64,000 nucleotides of DNA, taken from Anoxybacter fermentans. GTDB taxonomy: Bacteria; Bacillota; Halanaerobiia; DY22613. This document shows, piece by piece, positions 34,910-43,707 of the stretch; the first letter of the stretch is position 1; each line of letters begins with the position of its first letter. The notes under the pieces are model-generated. The model was not told where the DNA came from. It worked only from the letters and a program-made list of their open reading frames with translations, and did not search any database. The position numbers and the translations under genes were made by a program. The stretch spans positions 2,294,001 to 2,358,000 of the forward strand of contig NZ_CP016379.1 of NCBI RefSeq assembly GCF_003991135.1. The letters are read 5' to 3'.

Positions 34910-37900
34910 TTACTCCAAAATCAATTGACCCCATAATTCAGGATTGGCCCAGATTTCAGGAAGGTTATTCCAGGCTAACATATTGGTTCTTACATACTCC
35001 CCAATTTTTGCATCTTCTTTGTTACTATTATGGATGGTATGGCAGAAACCTAAAATAGTACCTGACTTAGGTTTTATACCCAGATCGGCAAAGGGAATGG
35101 CTACCTCAATAGCATATCCCGATTCGGTTCGTTTTGAAGCTACTTTGATATCTGGCCCCACTTCAGCAATTGGCCCTGGCTTAGCATCCTCATGGCGTAC
35201 TGCCTGAACATTACCTTCAGTATCAAATGGAAGAATTGCAAGTTTCATGATTCCTGCATCTGAGCCAGCCCTTCCTGGATCAAGGTAAAACTCAATAGAA
35301 TCAGTACGGTAATAACCACCTTTATCTTCTGGTGCAATATTGCTAACTACCACCTCATCAGAAACATCAGCTGCCAGATAGAGATATTTATCATCCCACT
35401 GGATATAAAACTTGCTATGAAGAATCTGCTTCCTCTTATCAACCTTCTGTAATCCTCCTGCAGGAACATTCATATCTTCATCGACAACATAGTATTTCTG
35501 GCCCTGCCACTCTGAGAGATCACCATCTACCTGAATCGTACCTTCCAATCTATGGGCTACTGCTTTTTTGTCTTTTGGAGCAAGCCGCATCTTTTCAAAT
35601 TCTGCCTGATAACCTGGAGTAACAGCATAGTCAGCTTTTTTCTCAACAAATCCGATTTTATCCAGAGCCCTCTGAATACTTTCATTCTGCATAAAATACT
35701 TCCAGACAAAACCGGTTCTATAATTCTCGATCATCAGCAGAATGTCACCCTGATCAATACCGATATGTTGATCAGAAAACCAGTTCTGGTCTACATTAAA
35801 TGCACTAACAAAACCATATTTACCCCAGATAAGAGGACCATATTTTTTAAGCATCTCTTTCATAGCAGCAATTGAAAGCTCCGGAGTAAAGGGCATGGAT
35901 GCTATGGAAGCATAAGGAGCAATAGTACCATCATGGTTTCCCTCAGAAGCACCATAGGCTTTATATCCTGCAGGACCGTCAGAAGCACTGATTCCCCAGA
36001 TATTCAAATCATAGGACTTATAATTATACCGGTTCAAAACGGCAAATAAGCGATTTATTCTGGTAGCAATTACAGAGTTATTCCAGTAGTTAGCATATTT
36101 ATCTTCTTTATCTCTGAAATCAATCCAGATATGGGGATACTGGTAAACAAACAATACTTCCATGGGCAGATTGATGTAATTGTCATTTACAGGCCGATAA
36201 ATTGCATCCCAGGACTCTGCTGGAATAGGATAAGTTGGTGAACCTATTGCCAGGATATATGCCAGAAGACCTTCGTTAAATGAATCCCAACGTGCATTCA
36301 AAAAACCAGCTTCTGGTTTCCAGCCCATTGCCAGAGTATCACCATCATTCATCATCCACTGCCAGTTTACATCTTCATAAAGCTGTTGAGCTAATCTCTC
36401 AATAATTGTGCCTTTAAAATATTCACCCGCAAAGAGGGCACCGGCAATAAAGATGGCTGTATCAATAGAAGACAACTCACTATTACCGACTCTTCTTCCT
36501 GTTTTCATATCCACAAAGTGATAAAAGAAACCATTCTTGCCCTCTACGCCCCCTTCTGCAAAAGTACGGAGGGTAGTTAAAATTCGCTCAAAACCTTCTA
36601 CCCTGGAAATCCAACCTCTTTCAATTCCCACAGGTATAGCAGTCAATCCAAAACCGACTGCAGCGATACTACACGGAGAATCTTCTGTGCTTCTGTCTTT
36701 GATCAAGCCATTTTCAGGATTTGCCTCCAACCAGAAATAGTCAAAGGTCTTTTTTGAAACAGCGTTCAGCAAATCTTCAGTATCCATCTTTAAAAGTGAA
36801 GCAACTTCCTTTTTTATCTCCTCAGGGACAAGGTTCAATCGTTCTTCTAAGCTTAGAGCTTTCTTTTGCTCTACATAAATTCCGTCAATATAAAATTTTT
36901 CTGTCAAAGGAATCTTATTATTGGCTTTATCAAATCCAGCAAAAGCAAGATAAATTTTATATTTCCTTGAAGAATCAAGTTTTTTCATCACATCTGCCAA
37001 TGGATAACGGACCTGATTCCAACCCGGCTTAACTTCTGTCTTAGAAAAAACACCGCCAATCCAGGACCATTCCTCAGTTACATCAGCCATCCCCAAAAAG
37101 AACATTTGAGGATTTAGCTCATTATCCTCAGGCAAATAGATGTTTATGATAACCTCATCATTACCAGCCCAGAGATTTATTTTTTCCCCAACCAGATCTA
37201 AAGCAATCTTTGTTTCAACAGCTTCTCCACTGGGGATGACTGCCAAAGAATGCTGCCCTTGATAAACTATCTCACTATTTAATGCAAATCTGGTTCCTGT
37301 ATTATCATCATCAAAATTGTTAATTTCTTTTTCACTATCCATTGTCCAGATATATTTGACAGTAGATGAAATCTGTAATGGTTCTACCCTTATCCCGTCA
37401 ATATAGAAACTTTCAGTTAAGGGAACCTTGACATTATTTTCGTCAAACCCAATAAACGCAAAATATAGCTTATATTTATGATTCATTTTTAGATTTTTCA
37501 TATTTTCAGAAAGATGATAACGAATCTCATTCCAACCAGGCTGTACTTCTGTTTCAGAGAATACACCATCTATCCATTTCCACTCACCAGTCACATCAGC
37601 CATACCTAGAAAGAAACTGGTAGGATTTAATGAATTTTTCTCAGGTAAGTACACATTCAAAACCACTACATCACCATTGTTCCAAATTTTAAGCTTATCT
37701 CCAGACAGATTAAGATCAAGTTTAGTTTCTATTGCTTCTCCACTGGGTATCACTTCAACAGAACTCTGGCCCTGATAAACAATCTTTGAGTTTAAGACAA
37801 ACTTAGCACCAGTATTATCATTACCATAACCGGCTACCTCTTTTTGAGTCTCCATAGACCAGATATACCCGTTTTCTCCCTCTGTACCTGCCATTGCCAC

Positions 37901-37957
37901 AGCAGACAAAACAATGGTTATGATTAAAAATCCCAATAGGCCTATTGATTTTCGCAT
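34910..37957 (-). CDS. Secreted GH144-type glucanase with duplicated N-terminal modules and CBM9-like domain
   Basis: A 1015-residue exported protein. A signal peptide (residues 1-23) is followed by two repeats of about 170 residues (about 25-195 and 200-375), each with NDNTGAKF- or DDNTGTRF-like starts and FFLGMADVT, GVFS, EVQPGWN or EVKPGWN and FYIDGI landmarks; they look like carbohydrate-binding beta-sandwiches. The catalytic part (about 400-800) matches the Glycoamylase domain (PF10091, GH144): KKTFDYFWLEANPENGL, DMKTGRRVGNSELSSIDTA, YGASEGNHDGTIAP and FNVDQNWFSDQHIGIDQG. Characterised GH144 enzymes are endo-beta-1,2-glucanases. The end (about 815-1015) is CBM9-like (IQVDGDLSEWQG, IEFYLDPGR). 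It would cut glucan outside the cell for the importer that follows. Confidence 0.83.
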   Translation of the reverse strand: MRKSIGLLGFLIITIVLSAVAMAGTEGENGYIWSMETQKEVAGYGNDNTGAKFVLNSKIVYQGQSSVEVIPSGEAIETKLDLNLSGDKLKIWNNGDVVVLNVYLPEKNSLNPTSFFLGMADVTGEWKWIDGVFSETEVQPGWNEIRYHLSENMKNLKMNHKYKLYFAFIGFDENNVKVPLTESFYIDGIRVEPLQISSTVKYIWTMDSEKEINNFDDDNTGTRFALNSEIVYQGQHSLAVIPSGEAVETKIALDLVGEKINLWAGNDEVIINIYLPEDNELNPQMFFLGMADVTEEWSWIGGVFSKTEVKPGWNQVRYPLADVMKKLDSSRKYKIYLAFAGFDKANNKIPLTEKFYIDGIYVEQKKALSLEERLNLVPEEIKKEVASLLKMDTEDLLNAVSKKTFDYFWLEANPENGLIKDRSTEDSPCSIAAVGFGLTAIPVGIERGWISRVEGFERILTTLRTFAEGGVEGKNGFFYHFVDMKTGRRVGNSELSSIDTAIFIAGALFAGEYFKGTIIERLAQQLYEDVNWQWMMNDGDTLAMGWKPEAGFLNARWDSFNEGLLAYILAIGSPTYPIPAESWDAIYRPVNDNYINLPMEVLFVYQYPHIWIDFRDKEDKYANYWNNSVIATRINRLFAVLNRYNYKSYDLNIWGISASDGPAGYKAYGASEGNHDGTIAPYASIASMPFTPELSIAAMKEMLKKYGPLIWGKYGFVSAFNVDQNWFSDQHIGIDQGDILLMIENYRTGFVWKYFMQNESIQRALDKIGFVEKKADYAVTPGYQAEFEKMRLAPKDKKAVAHRLEGTIQVDGDLSEWQGQKYYVVDEDMNVPAGGLQKVDKRKQILHSKFYIQWDDKYLYLAADVSDEVVVSNIAPEDKGGYYRTDSIEFYLDPGRAGSDAGIMKLAILPFDTEGNVQAVRHEDAKPGPIAEVGPDIKVASKRTESGYAIEVAIPFADLGIKPKSGTILGFCHTIHNSNKEDAKIGEYVRTNMLAWNNLPEIWANPELWGQLILE

Positions 37958-38103
37958 TAATCTTTACCTCCTTAGAATCATTTTATTAAATTCGAAGGTT
38001 AAATACCAGCTTTTTCAACTGCCATATGCTTCCATAATCACATCTAAATTCCCCCTTTTTTTTTATAAAATAGCTTAACCACTACAAATTTCTTATGAAC
38101 TTT

Positions 38104-40482
38104 TTATTTAAAAAACACCTCTACCTTATGTATCTTCCCATCACCATGTGGAAAAATTACATTTCCTTTTAATCTTTCACCATCTATATAGATCCCGGCC
38201 TCTTCTTTCTGAATCTTTTTAAAATAAATCTGATAAGTTGCTCCCCGGTATTGACGGGAAACGAAAAATTCTTCCCATTCTGTAGGAATGGCTGGTTCGA
38301 TTCGCAATCCATCCCATTCAGCTTTAATTCCTAAAATTCCCTCTATTGCTACCAGGAAAGTCCAGGCTGCTGAACCAGTGTACCAACTCCAACCTCCTCT
38401 ACCAAAGTTGGGAGAATCAGGTCCGTCCACATTACCCGGAGTTACATAAGGTTCTACTTTATATAAATCGGGATTCTGACCTCTATATGGTGGTAAAAAA
38501 CTTTTTAATATCCGGTAGGCCTTTTCACCATATCCAAGTTTACAGGCCGCCAGAACAGCCCAGGTAGCAGCATGGGTATATAAACCTCCATTCTCCCTTA
38601 CCCCTGGTGCATATCGGCTCAGATAACCAATATTGGGATAAGGCTTTTTATATGCTGGGTAAAAGAGAATAGGTCCGTACTCCCTTATCAAATATTTCTC
38701 CACAGACCTGAAAACTTTTTTTGCACGCTCTTCATCGGCCACATCGTTAAGAATGGCCCAGGTCTGAGCATTAAGAAAGATTTTACCTTCTTTACACTCT
38801 TTGCTCCCCATAACATATCCATCATCACAAACAGCTCTGATATACCATTCTCCATTCCAGCCATAGTCATTGATGGCCTTTTTCAAATTCTTAGCTTCTT
38901 TTCGATATCTCGCAGCCCTATTTACGTCATCATACTTTTCAGCAACTATTGTAAAATCTTTTAAAATACCATATAGAAAATGGCCCAACCAGATACTTTC
39001 ACCCTTTCCTGCAAAACCTACTGCATTCATGCCATCATTCCAATCACCATCACCTATTAAAGGAAGACCTCTTTTACTCCTTTTAGATAGGCTGTATTCA
39101 ATAGCCTGACAGCAGTGTTGATAAATAGTAGCTTCCTCGCCATTTTTATATGGAACCTTTTCATCGAGAAAATCAAAATTACCGGTTTCTTTAAGATATT
39201 TTATTGTAACAAAGGGTAACCAGAGGAGATTGTCTGAGATATTATTCTCTGCTCCAATCTCTGAGAGAGGATGCCACCAATGGTTAACCCTTCCTTCTGG
39301 AAATTGATGGGCTGCATGCAGTTTGATCTGTTCAGCAGTTTTATCCGGGTCTATTAGAAGAAAGATCTGGCTATCCTGAAGTTGATCCCTAAAACCGTAA
39401 GCTCCTCCGGCCTGGTAATATCCAGTTCTACCCCAGATCCTGCCCGAAATAGCTTGATATTTTAACCAGACGTTGTTCATCAGATTAAAACCCACATCTG
39501 GAGTTTTAACTTCCAAAGTTGATAACAGCTGATTCCAGAATCTCTTAACCTCAGTAAAAGCCTTTTCAACTGTCTTAAGATTTTGATATTTCAGAATTAA
39601 CTCTTCAAGCCGGGTCATCTCTTCTTTTTTAACAGCCCCAAGTAGATAAACAAGTTGAATACTTTCACCGGGACTTATTTTTACCTGATTGTGTAGACTT
39701 CCAATAGCATCTCCCCATTTACCACAGGAATTAGTTAATCTACCTTTTTTGATAGCAGCAGGAGCTTGTAAAGAACCATACATACCCAGAAAATTTTCTT
39801 TATCACCTTCAAAACTAACGACAGGCTCGTTAACACTATGAAATGCCACATATTCCCAGTCTCGATTCCAGTGCTGGCCCTTTTCATTTGGAAGTTCCCA
39901 GAATCTTTTTCTGCTCAAAAGGGTATTTAATTTCCCGTCGAATTCAGTTTCAATAAAAATTTTATGGAATTCACGGTGAGAATCGGGTGCAACTCCAAGT
40001 CCCCATTCCAGATAAGTAAAGAGAGAAAGGGTTTTTTCCTGATTTGATTCATTAGTAAGCTCAACCCACCAGATTTCTACCGGATCATCTTTGGGAATAA
40101 ATATTGTCAACTGACTACGAATACCATAATTTCTAGAAATGAATTTTGAATAGCCTATACCATGATGAACCTGATAGAATTCGGGATTTTGACAGACAGG
40201 TTTCCATGTTAGAGACCAGAAGTATCCTGTATTATCATCTCTGAGGTAAACATATTTACCCCAATCATCCCTGATTAGATCCTGTTCCCAACGGGTTATC
40301 CGATTTAATGATGCGTGAGTTTTCCAGCTATAACCTCCACCAGTCTGAGAAATAACAAGTCCATAATCTCCCGGACAGATCACATTAACCCAGGGCCTGG
40401 GTGTATCCGGTCTGGTAATAACATACTCTTTCCCTTCTTCATCAAAATAACCGTATTTATTTTGAAAAACTGTCATCATCAA
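38104..40482 (-). CDS. GH94-family beta-glucoside phosphorylase
   Basis: A 792-residue GH94 enzyme. N-terminal beta-sandwich: NKYGYFDEEGKEYVITRPDT; catalytic (alpha/alpha)6 barrel with YGFRDQLQDSQ, WWHPLSE and the catalytic Asp in GDGDWNDGMNAVG; phosphate-binding end RGGWSWYTGSAAW. GH94 members split beta-glucosides with phosphate to glucose 1-phosphate. The size is that of cellobiose or chitobiose phosphorylases; 1,2-beta-oligoglucan phosphorylases are usually about 300 residues longer, so the linkage is open. It lacks a signal peptide. The first structural gene after the repressor, it is preceded by an operator at 40501-40514. Confidence 0.9.
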   Translation of the reverse strand: MMMTVFQNKYGYFDEEGKEYVITRPDTPRPWVNVICPGDYGLVISQTGGGYSWKTHASLNRITRWEQDLIRDDWGKYVYLRDDNTGYFWSLTWKPVCQNPEFYQVHHGIGYSKFISRNYGIRSQLTIFIPKDDPVEIWWVELTNESNQEKTLSLFTYLEWGLGVAPDSHREFHKIFIETEFDGKLNTLLSRKRFWELPNEKGQHWNRDWEYVAFHSVNEPVVSFEGDKENFLGMYGSLQAPAAIKKGRLTNSCGKWGDAIGSLHNQVKISPGESIQLVYLLGAVKKEEMTRLEELILKYQNLKTVEKAFTEVKRFWNQLLSTLEVKTPDVGFNLMNNVWLKYQAISGRIWGRTGYYQAGGAYGFRDQLQDSQIFLLIDPDKTAEQIKLHAAHQFPEGRVNHWWHPLSEIGAENNISDNLLWLPFVTIKYLKETGNFDFLDEKVPYKNGEEATIYQHCCQAIEYSLSKRSKRGLPLIGDGDWNDGMNAVGFAGKGESIWLGHFLYGILKDFTIVAEKYDDVNRAARYRKEAKNLKKAINDYGWNGEWYIRAVCDDGYVMGSKECKEGKIFLNAQTWAILNDVADEERAKKVFRSVEKYLIREYGPILFYPAYKKPYPNIGYLSRYAPGVRENGGLYTHAATWAVLAACKLGYGEKAYRILKSFLPPYRGQNPDLYKVEPYVTPGNVDGPDSPNFGRGGWSWYTGSAAWTFLVAIEGILGIKAEWDGLRIEPAIPTEWEEFFVSRQYRGATYQIYFKKIQKEEAGIYIDGERLKGNVIFPHGDGKIHKVEVFFK

Positions 40483-40500
40483 CCCTCCATTTTTAAAATT

Positions 40501-40514
40501 CTTAACCGGTTAAG
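40501..40514. promoter_or_regulatory. LacI-type operator in front of the GH94 gene
   Basis: CTTAACCGGTTAAG is a perfect 14-bp palindrome in the 52-base gap between repressor and GH94 genes. A possible promoter lies just upstream on the minus strand (TTGAAA, 17-18 bases, TTATAT/TATATT) inside the repressor gene end. Its core recurs at 41583-41594. Confidence 0.82.
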
Positions 40515-40534
40515 TAAAAGGTAAAAAAATATAA

Positions 40535-41530
40535 TTAAGCACAGGAACCCCTTTCAACAAGGACTGTTTTTAATAAAATTTTCCTTGGCTCAGGTTCTTC
40601 TCCCCTAATTAAATCCATAAGAAGTTCGACGGCTTTTTGTCCCATTTTAGCAGTAGGCTGACTAATAGTAGTCAAAGGTGGATCCACCAATGCTGCTGCT
40701 TCAATATCGTCAAAACCAATAATGGAAATATCATCAGGTACTTTAAGACCTGCTTCTAAAATAGCACTTAAAGCCCCAAGGGCCATCTGGTCATTGGCAG
40801 CAAAAATGGCAGTTGGTTTTTTTTCTAACTTAAGCAATTCTTTAGTAACCTGATATCCGCCTATTTTTTGAAATTCACCATGCTTGATAAACTCCTCTTG
40901 AAATTTTAAACCATAATCTTTCAAAGCCCTACAGTAACCCTTAAATCTGGATTCATTATCCCATGAGTCCCGGGAACCGTGGATAAAAGCAATCTCTTTA
41001 TGTCCCAACTTTATTAAATATTCAGTGGCCTTATATCCACCTTCTTCATTATCTACAATAATTGAATAGATAGACTCATCATCTATAGGGCAGTCAATAA
41101 ATACAAACGGGATTCCTCGCTTTTTTAATTCATAAATATAATCAATATTTAAATGATAGGTCATCAGAATCACACCATCAACACGTCCACTGGTAAATGA
41201 ATCAACCACATCCTTCTCTTTTTGCGGTTCTGCATGGGTGGTGCATAAATTTAAGGTATAATTGAACCTATTAGCAGTATTTTCAACACCTCTGATAATA
41301 TCTGCATAAAACATATCAGTGATATCAGGTATCACTAAACCCAACATCTCTGTTTTTTGCCCGGCTAGACCACGAGCAACAGCATTGGGTCGATAGTTCA
41401 TTTCCTTCATTATCTGGAGTATTTTTTGACGTGTTACCTCACTAACACCAGGTTTATTATTAATTACATATGATACAGTAGCTTTAGAGACATTTGCTGC
41501 TTTAGCGATGTCATTAATGGTAACAGGCAT
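40535..41530 (-). CDS. LacI-family repressor of the glucan operon
   Basis: A 331-residue LacI/GalR protein. The helix-turn-helix and hinge read TINDIAKAANVSKATVSYVI with YRPNAVARGLAGQ; the sensor domain has VIPDITDMFYADIIRGVE and FAANDQMALGALSAI. Identical operators lie at its own start and before the next gene, so it very likely represses both itself, the downstream operon and the divergent GH1 gene. The inducer is presumably a sugar released from the imported glucan. Confidence 0.92.
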   Translation of the reverse strand: MPVTINDIAKAANVSKATVSYVINNKPGVSEVTRQKILQIMKEMNYRPNAVARGLAGQKTEMLGLVIPDITDMFYADIIRGVENTANRFNYTLNLCTTHAEPQKEKDVVDSFTSGRVDGVILMTYHLNIDYIYELKKRGIPFVFIDCPIDDESIYSIIVDNEEGGYKATEYLIKLGHKEIAFIHGSRDSWDNESRFKGYCRALKDYGLKFQEEFIKHGEFQKIGGYQVTKELLKLEKKPTAIFAANDQMALGALSAILEAGLKVPDDISIIGFDDIEAAALVDPPLTTISQPTAKMGQKAVELLMDLIRGEEPEPRKILLKTVLVERGSCA

Positions 41531-41582
41531 AAAATCACTCCCAAAAACCTTTACAATATTTACGATTTGTATTAAAATAAAC

Positions 41583-41594
41583 TTAACCGGTTAA
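41583..41594. promoter_or_regulatory. LacI-type operator between repressor and GH1 genes
   Basis: TTAACCGGTTAA, a perfect 12-bp palindrome, sits 5 bases downstream of the -10 box of the repressor promoter, over the expected start. It can control both divergent directions. Confidence 0.82.
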
Positions 41595-41598
41595 CTTA

Positions 41599-41628
41599 AT
41601 TATAACTTCTTAAACTCTTTTTTGTCAA
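41599..41628 (-). promoter_or_regulatory. Sigma-A promoter of the LacI-type repressor
   Basis: On the minus strand TTGACA (41623-41628) and TATAAT (41599-41604) match the consensus exactly with an 18-base spacer. Transcription would start inside the operator. Confidence 0.8.
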
Positions 41629-41650
41629 TACCCATTTTTCTGAATTATTC

Positions 41651-41697
41651 TTTTTCGAAAAATTTCTCACAAAGCGAAAAATTAGCTTTTTGCAGTA
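41651..41697. repeat. Palindromic repeat, copy C (one half only)
   Basis: Only the right half is left: TTTTTCGAAAAATTTCTCAC then GCGAAAAATTAGCTTTTTGC. It ends 35 bases before the GH1 start and lies in its leader. Confidence 0.8.
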
Positions 41698-41731
41698 TAA
41701 CCATTTAAAATTTAAAGAAAGGAGAAAAAAA

Positions 41732-43081
41732 ATGCATAGGAGATATTTCCCTGAAGATTTTATCTGGGGAGCTGCTACTGCTTCATATCAAATTGAAGGA
41801 GCTTATAATGAAGATGGAAAAGGAGAATCCATCTGGGATCGCTTTAGCCATACTCCTGGCAAAATATTAAATGGAGATACCGGAGATGTTGCCTGTGATC
41901 ACTATCACCGATTTAGAGAAGATGTAAAATTAATGAAAGAATTAGGCCTCGACTCTTACCGTTTTTCCATCTCCTGGCCCAGAGTATTACCGGAAGGTAA
42001 AGGTCAGGTAAATGAAAAAGGGCTGGATTTTTATAAGCAGTTGGTAGATCAGCTTTTAAAAGCCGGAATTGACCCAGCTATCACCCTTTACCATTGGGAT
42101 CTGCCACAGGCTTTACAGGAAAAAGGAGGTTGGGCAAATCGTGATACTGCAAAATATTTCGTCGAATATGCCAATTTAATTTTTAAAGAATTAGGAGATG
42201 TAGTACCCCTCTGGATTACCCACAATGAACCCTGGGTTGTCTCTTTTCCAGGCCACGCTTTTGGTGAACATGCTCCGGGAATAAAAAATTATCAAACTGC
42301 TCTTCAGGTAGCCCATAATTTATTACTTTCCCACGGAATGGCAGTTCAAAGTTTTCGTCAGTTGGGTTTACCCGGAAAGATTGGTATCACTTTAAACCTG
42401 ACTCCTGTTTATCCTTTTTCAGATAATGAGGCAGATCAAAAAGCCTGTGATTTACAGGATGCTTTTATCAATCGCTGGTTTTTAGACCCGATCTTTGAAG
42501 GAAGTTATCCAGAAGAACTCCATCAAATTTATCGTAAAAAAGTTGGTGAATTTATAATAAAAAATGACGATCTGGAAATTATTAATCAAAAGATCGACTT
42601 TCTTGGAATTAATTATTATTTAAGGTTGGTAGTAAAACACAATCCAGATTATAATATCTTTGGAGTCGAAACAGTAAAACCCGAAGGACGGGAATACACC
42701 GAGATGGGCTGGGAAGTCTATCCAGAAGGCCTGTATGATCTATTGATCAGGTTACATAAAGATTACGCTCCTGAAGCCCTCTATATTACAGAAAATGGTG
42801 CCGCATATCAGGATCAGATAGATGCTGATGGTAGAGTTCATGATCAAAAGAGGATTGCTTATTTAAAAGCACATCTCAAAAACGCACATCGAGCTATAGA
42901 GGCAGGAGTTCCCGTAAAAGGATATTATATCTGGTCATTGATGGACAATTTTGAATGGGCATTTGGTTATAGTAAGAGATTTGGTCTAATTTATATTAAC
43001 TATGACAATCAGCAACGGATTTTAAAAGATAGTGCTTACTGGTATCGGACTATAATTGCTAAAAATTACATTGAAGATTAG
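41732..43081 (+). CDS. GH1 beta-glucosidase
   Basis: About 450 residues, starting MHRRYFPEDFIWGAATASYQ at an ATG preceded by AAAGGAG; the upstream in-frame start at 41690 lies inside a repeat and is rejected. Catalytic acid/base Glu is in ITHNEPW and the nucleophile Glu in YITENGAAY; sugar contacts YHWDLPQAL and NFEWAFGYSKRFGL are intact. No signal peptide. It hydrolyses short beta-glucosides in the cytoplasm (phospho-beta-glucosidases of GH1 differ in the last loop). Divergent from the repressor and probably under the same operator. Confidence 0.92.
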   Translation: MHRRYFPEDFIWGAATASYQIEGAYNEDGKGESIWDRFSHTPGKILNGDTGDVACDHYHRFREDVKLMKELGLDSYRFSISWPRVLPEGKGQVNEKGLDFYKQLVDQLLKAGIDPAITLYHWDLPQALQEKGGWANRDTAKYFVEYANLIFKELGDVVPLWITHNEPWVVSFPGHAFGEHAPGIKNYQTALQVAHNLLLSHGMAVQSFRQLGLPGKIGITLNLTPVYPFSDNEADQKACDLQDAFINRWFLDPIFEGSYPEELHQIYRKKVGEFIIKNDDLEIINQKIDFLGINYYLRLVVKHNPDYNIFGVETVKPEGREYTEMGWEVYPEGLYDLLIRLHKDYAPEALYITENGAAYQDQIDADGRVHDQKRIAYLKAHLKNAHRAIEAGVPVKGYYIWSLMDNFEWAFGYSKRFGLIYINYDNQQRILKDSAYWYRTIIAKNYIED

Positions 43082-43106
43082 CCCACCTTAAAGATTTAAG
43101 GTGGGC
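43081..43106. terminator. Hairpin between convergent genes
   Basis: GCCCACCTTAAA and TTTAAGGTGGGC form a 12-bp stem with a tiny loop. A T-run is weak on both strands, so termination is likely but not certain. Confidence 0.6.
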
Positions 43107-43111
43107 AATCC

Positions 43112-43687
43112 CTACCTATTCCGCGGATAAGTAAAAACCTTCAAATCAATACATATCTCATCCCGACCCAATTCAATAAAGCCAACACTGGACAAATGGC
43201 GATTTCTTATCGGCATACCTGGGTTAAAGACTAAAACATCTTTTTTCAGTTTTTTAAAAGGTTGATTTTCTGGATAAAATTCTACCCGGAAGCTCTCCAG
43301 TAATGGTTGGTGATAATGGCCAAAGACAATTATATCCAGACCCTTTTCATTGATGAAGGGTTCAACTAAAACCTGATAGAGCCATTCTTTAAGTTGAGTT
43401 TTGTTTACATAAAGACCATTTAGCTCATCACCATGAATCATACCAATCCGATATCCATTAAGATCAAGAACTTTTTTGCGGGGCAAATCTAAATTACGTT
43501 CTAAATCATGGTTTCCTGCAACAGCCTCTACAGGAGCTATCTCCTTTAACTGATCCAGAATCTTCATTTCTATTATATCTCCGCAATGGAGTATCAAATC
43601 AACCCCGGAAAAGGCTTCTATAATCCGGGAACTCAGTTTATGATACTTATCTGGAATATGGGTATCTGCAATTACACCAATTCTCAT
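43112..43687 (-). CDS. YfcE/MJ0936-type metallophosphoesterase
   Basis: A 191-residue calcineurin-like phosphoesterase. Metal-binding motifs are in order: GVIADTHIPD, LHCGDI, AVAGNHD, MIHGDE and VFGHYHQP. Small enzymes of this kind cleave phosphodiesters; the cellular substrate is not known. It begins 20 bases after the end of the CotS-like gene and probably is the last gene of that operon. Confidence 0.92.
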   Translation of the reverse strand: MRIGVIADTHIPDKYHKLSSRIIEAFSGVDLILHCGDIIEMKILDQLKEIAPVEAVAGNHDLERNLDLPRKKVLDLNGYRIGMIHGDELNGLYVNKTQLKEWLYQVLVEPFINEKGLDIIVFGHYHQPLLESFRVEFYPENQPFKKLKKDVLVFNPGMPIRNRHLSSVGFIELGRDEICIDLKVFTYPRNR

Positions 43688-43707
43688 TTTTATTCTCCCC
43701 TTTTCAT

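Noticed and set aside
36537-37032. Plus-strand open frames inside the glucanase gene
   Set aside because: They are antisense shadows of a well-supported 1015-codon gene with family motifs throughout.
41690-41731. Longer start for the GH1 beta-glucosidase
   Set aside because: The extra residues would come from the palindromic repeat arm and ribosome site; the family start is at 41732.
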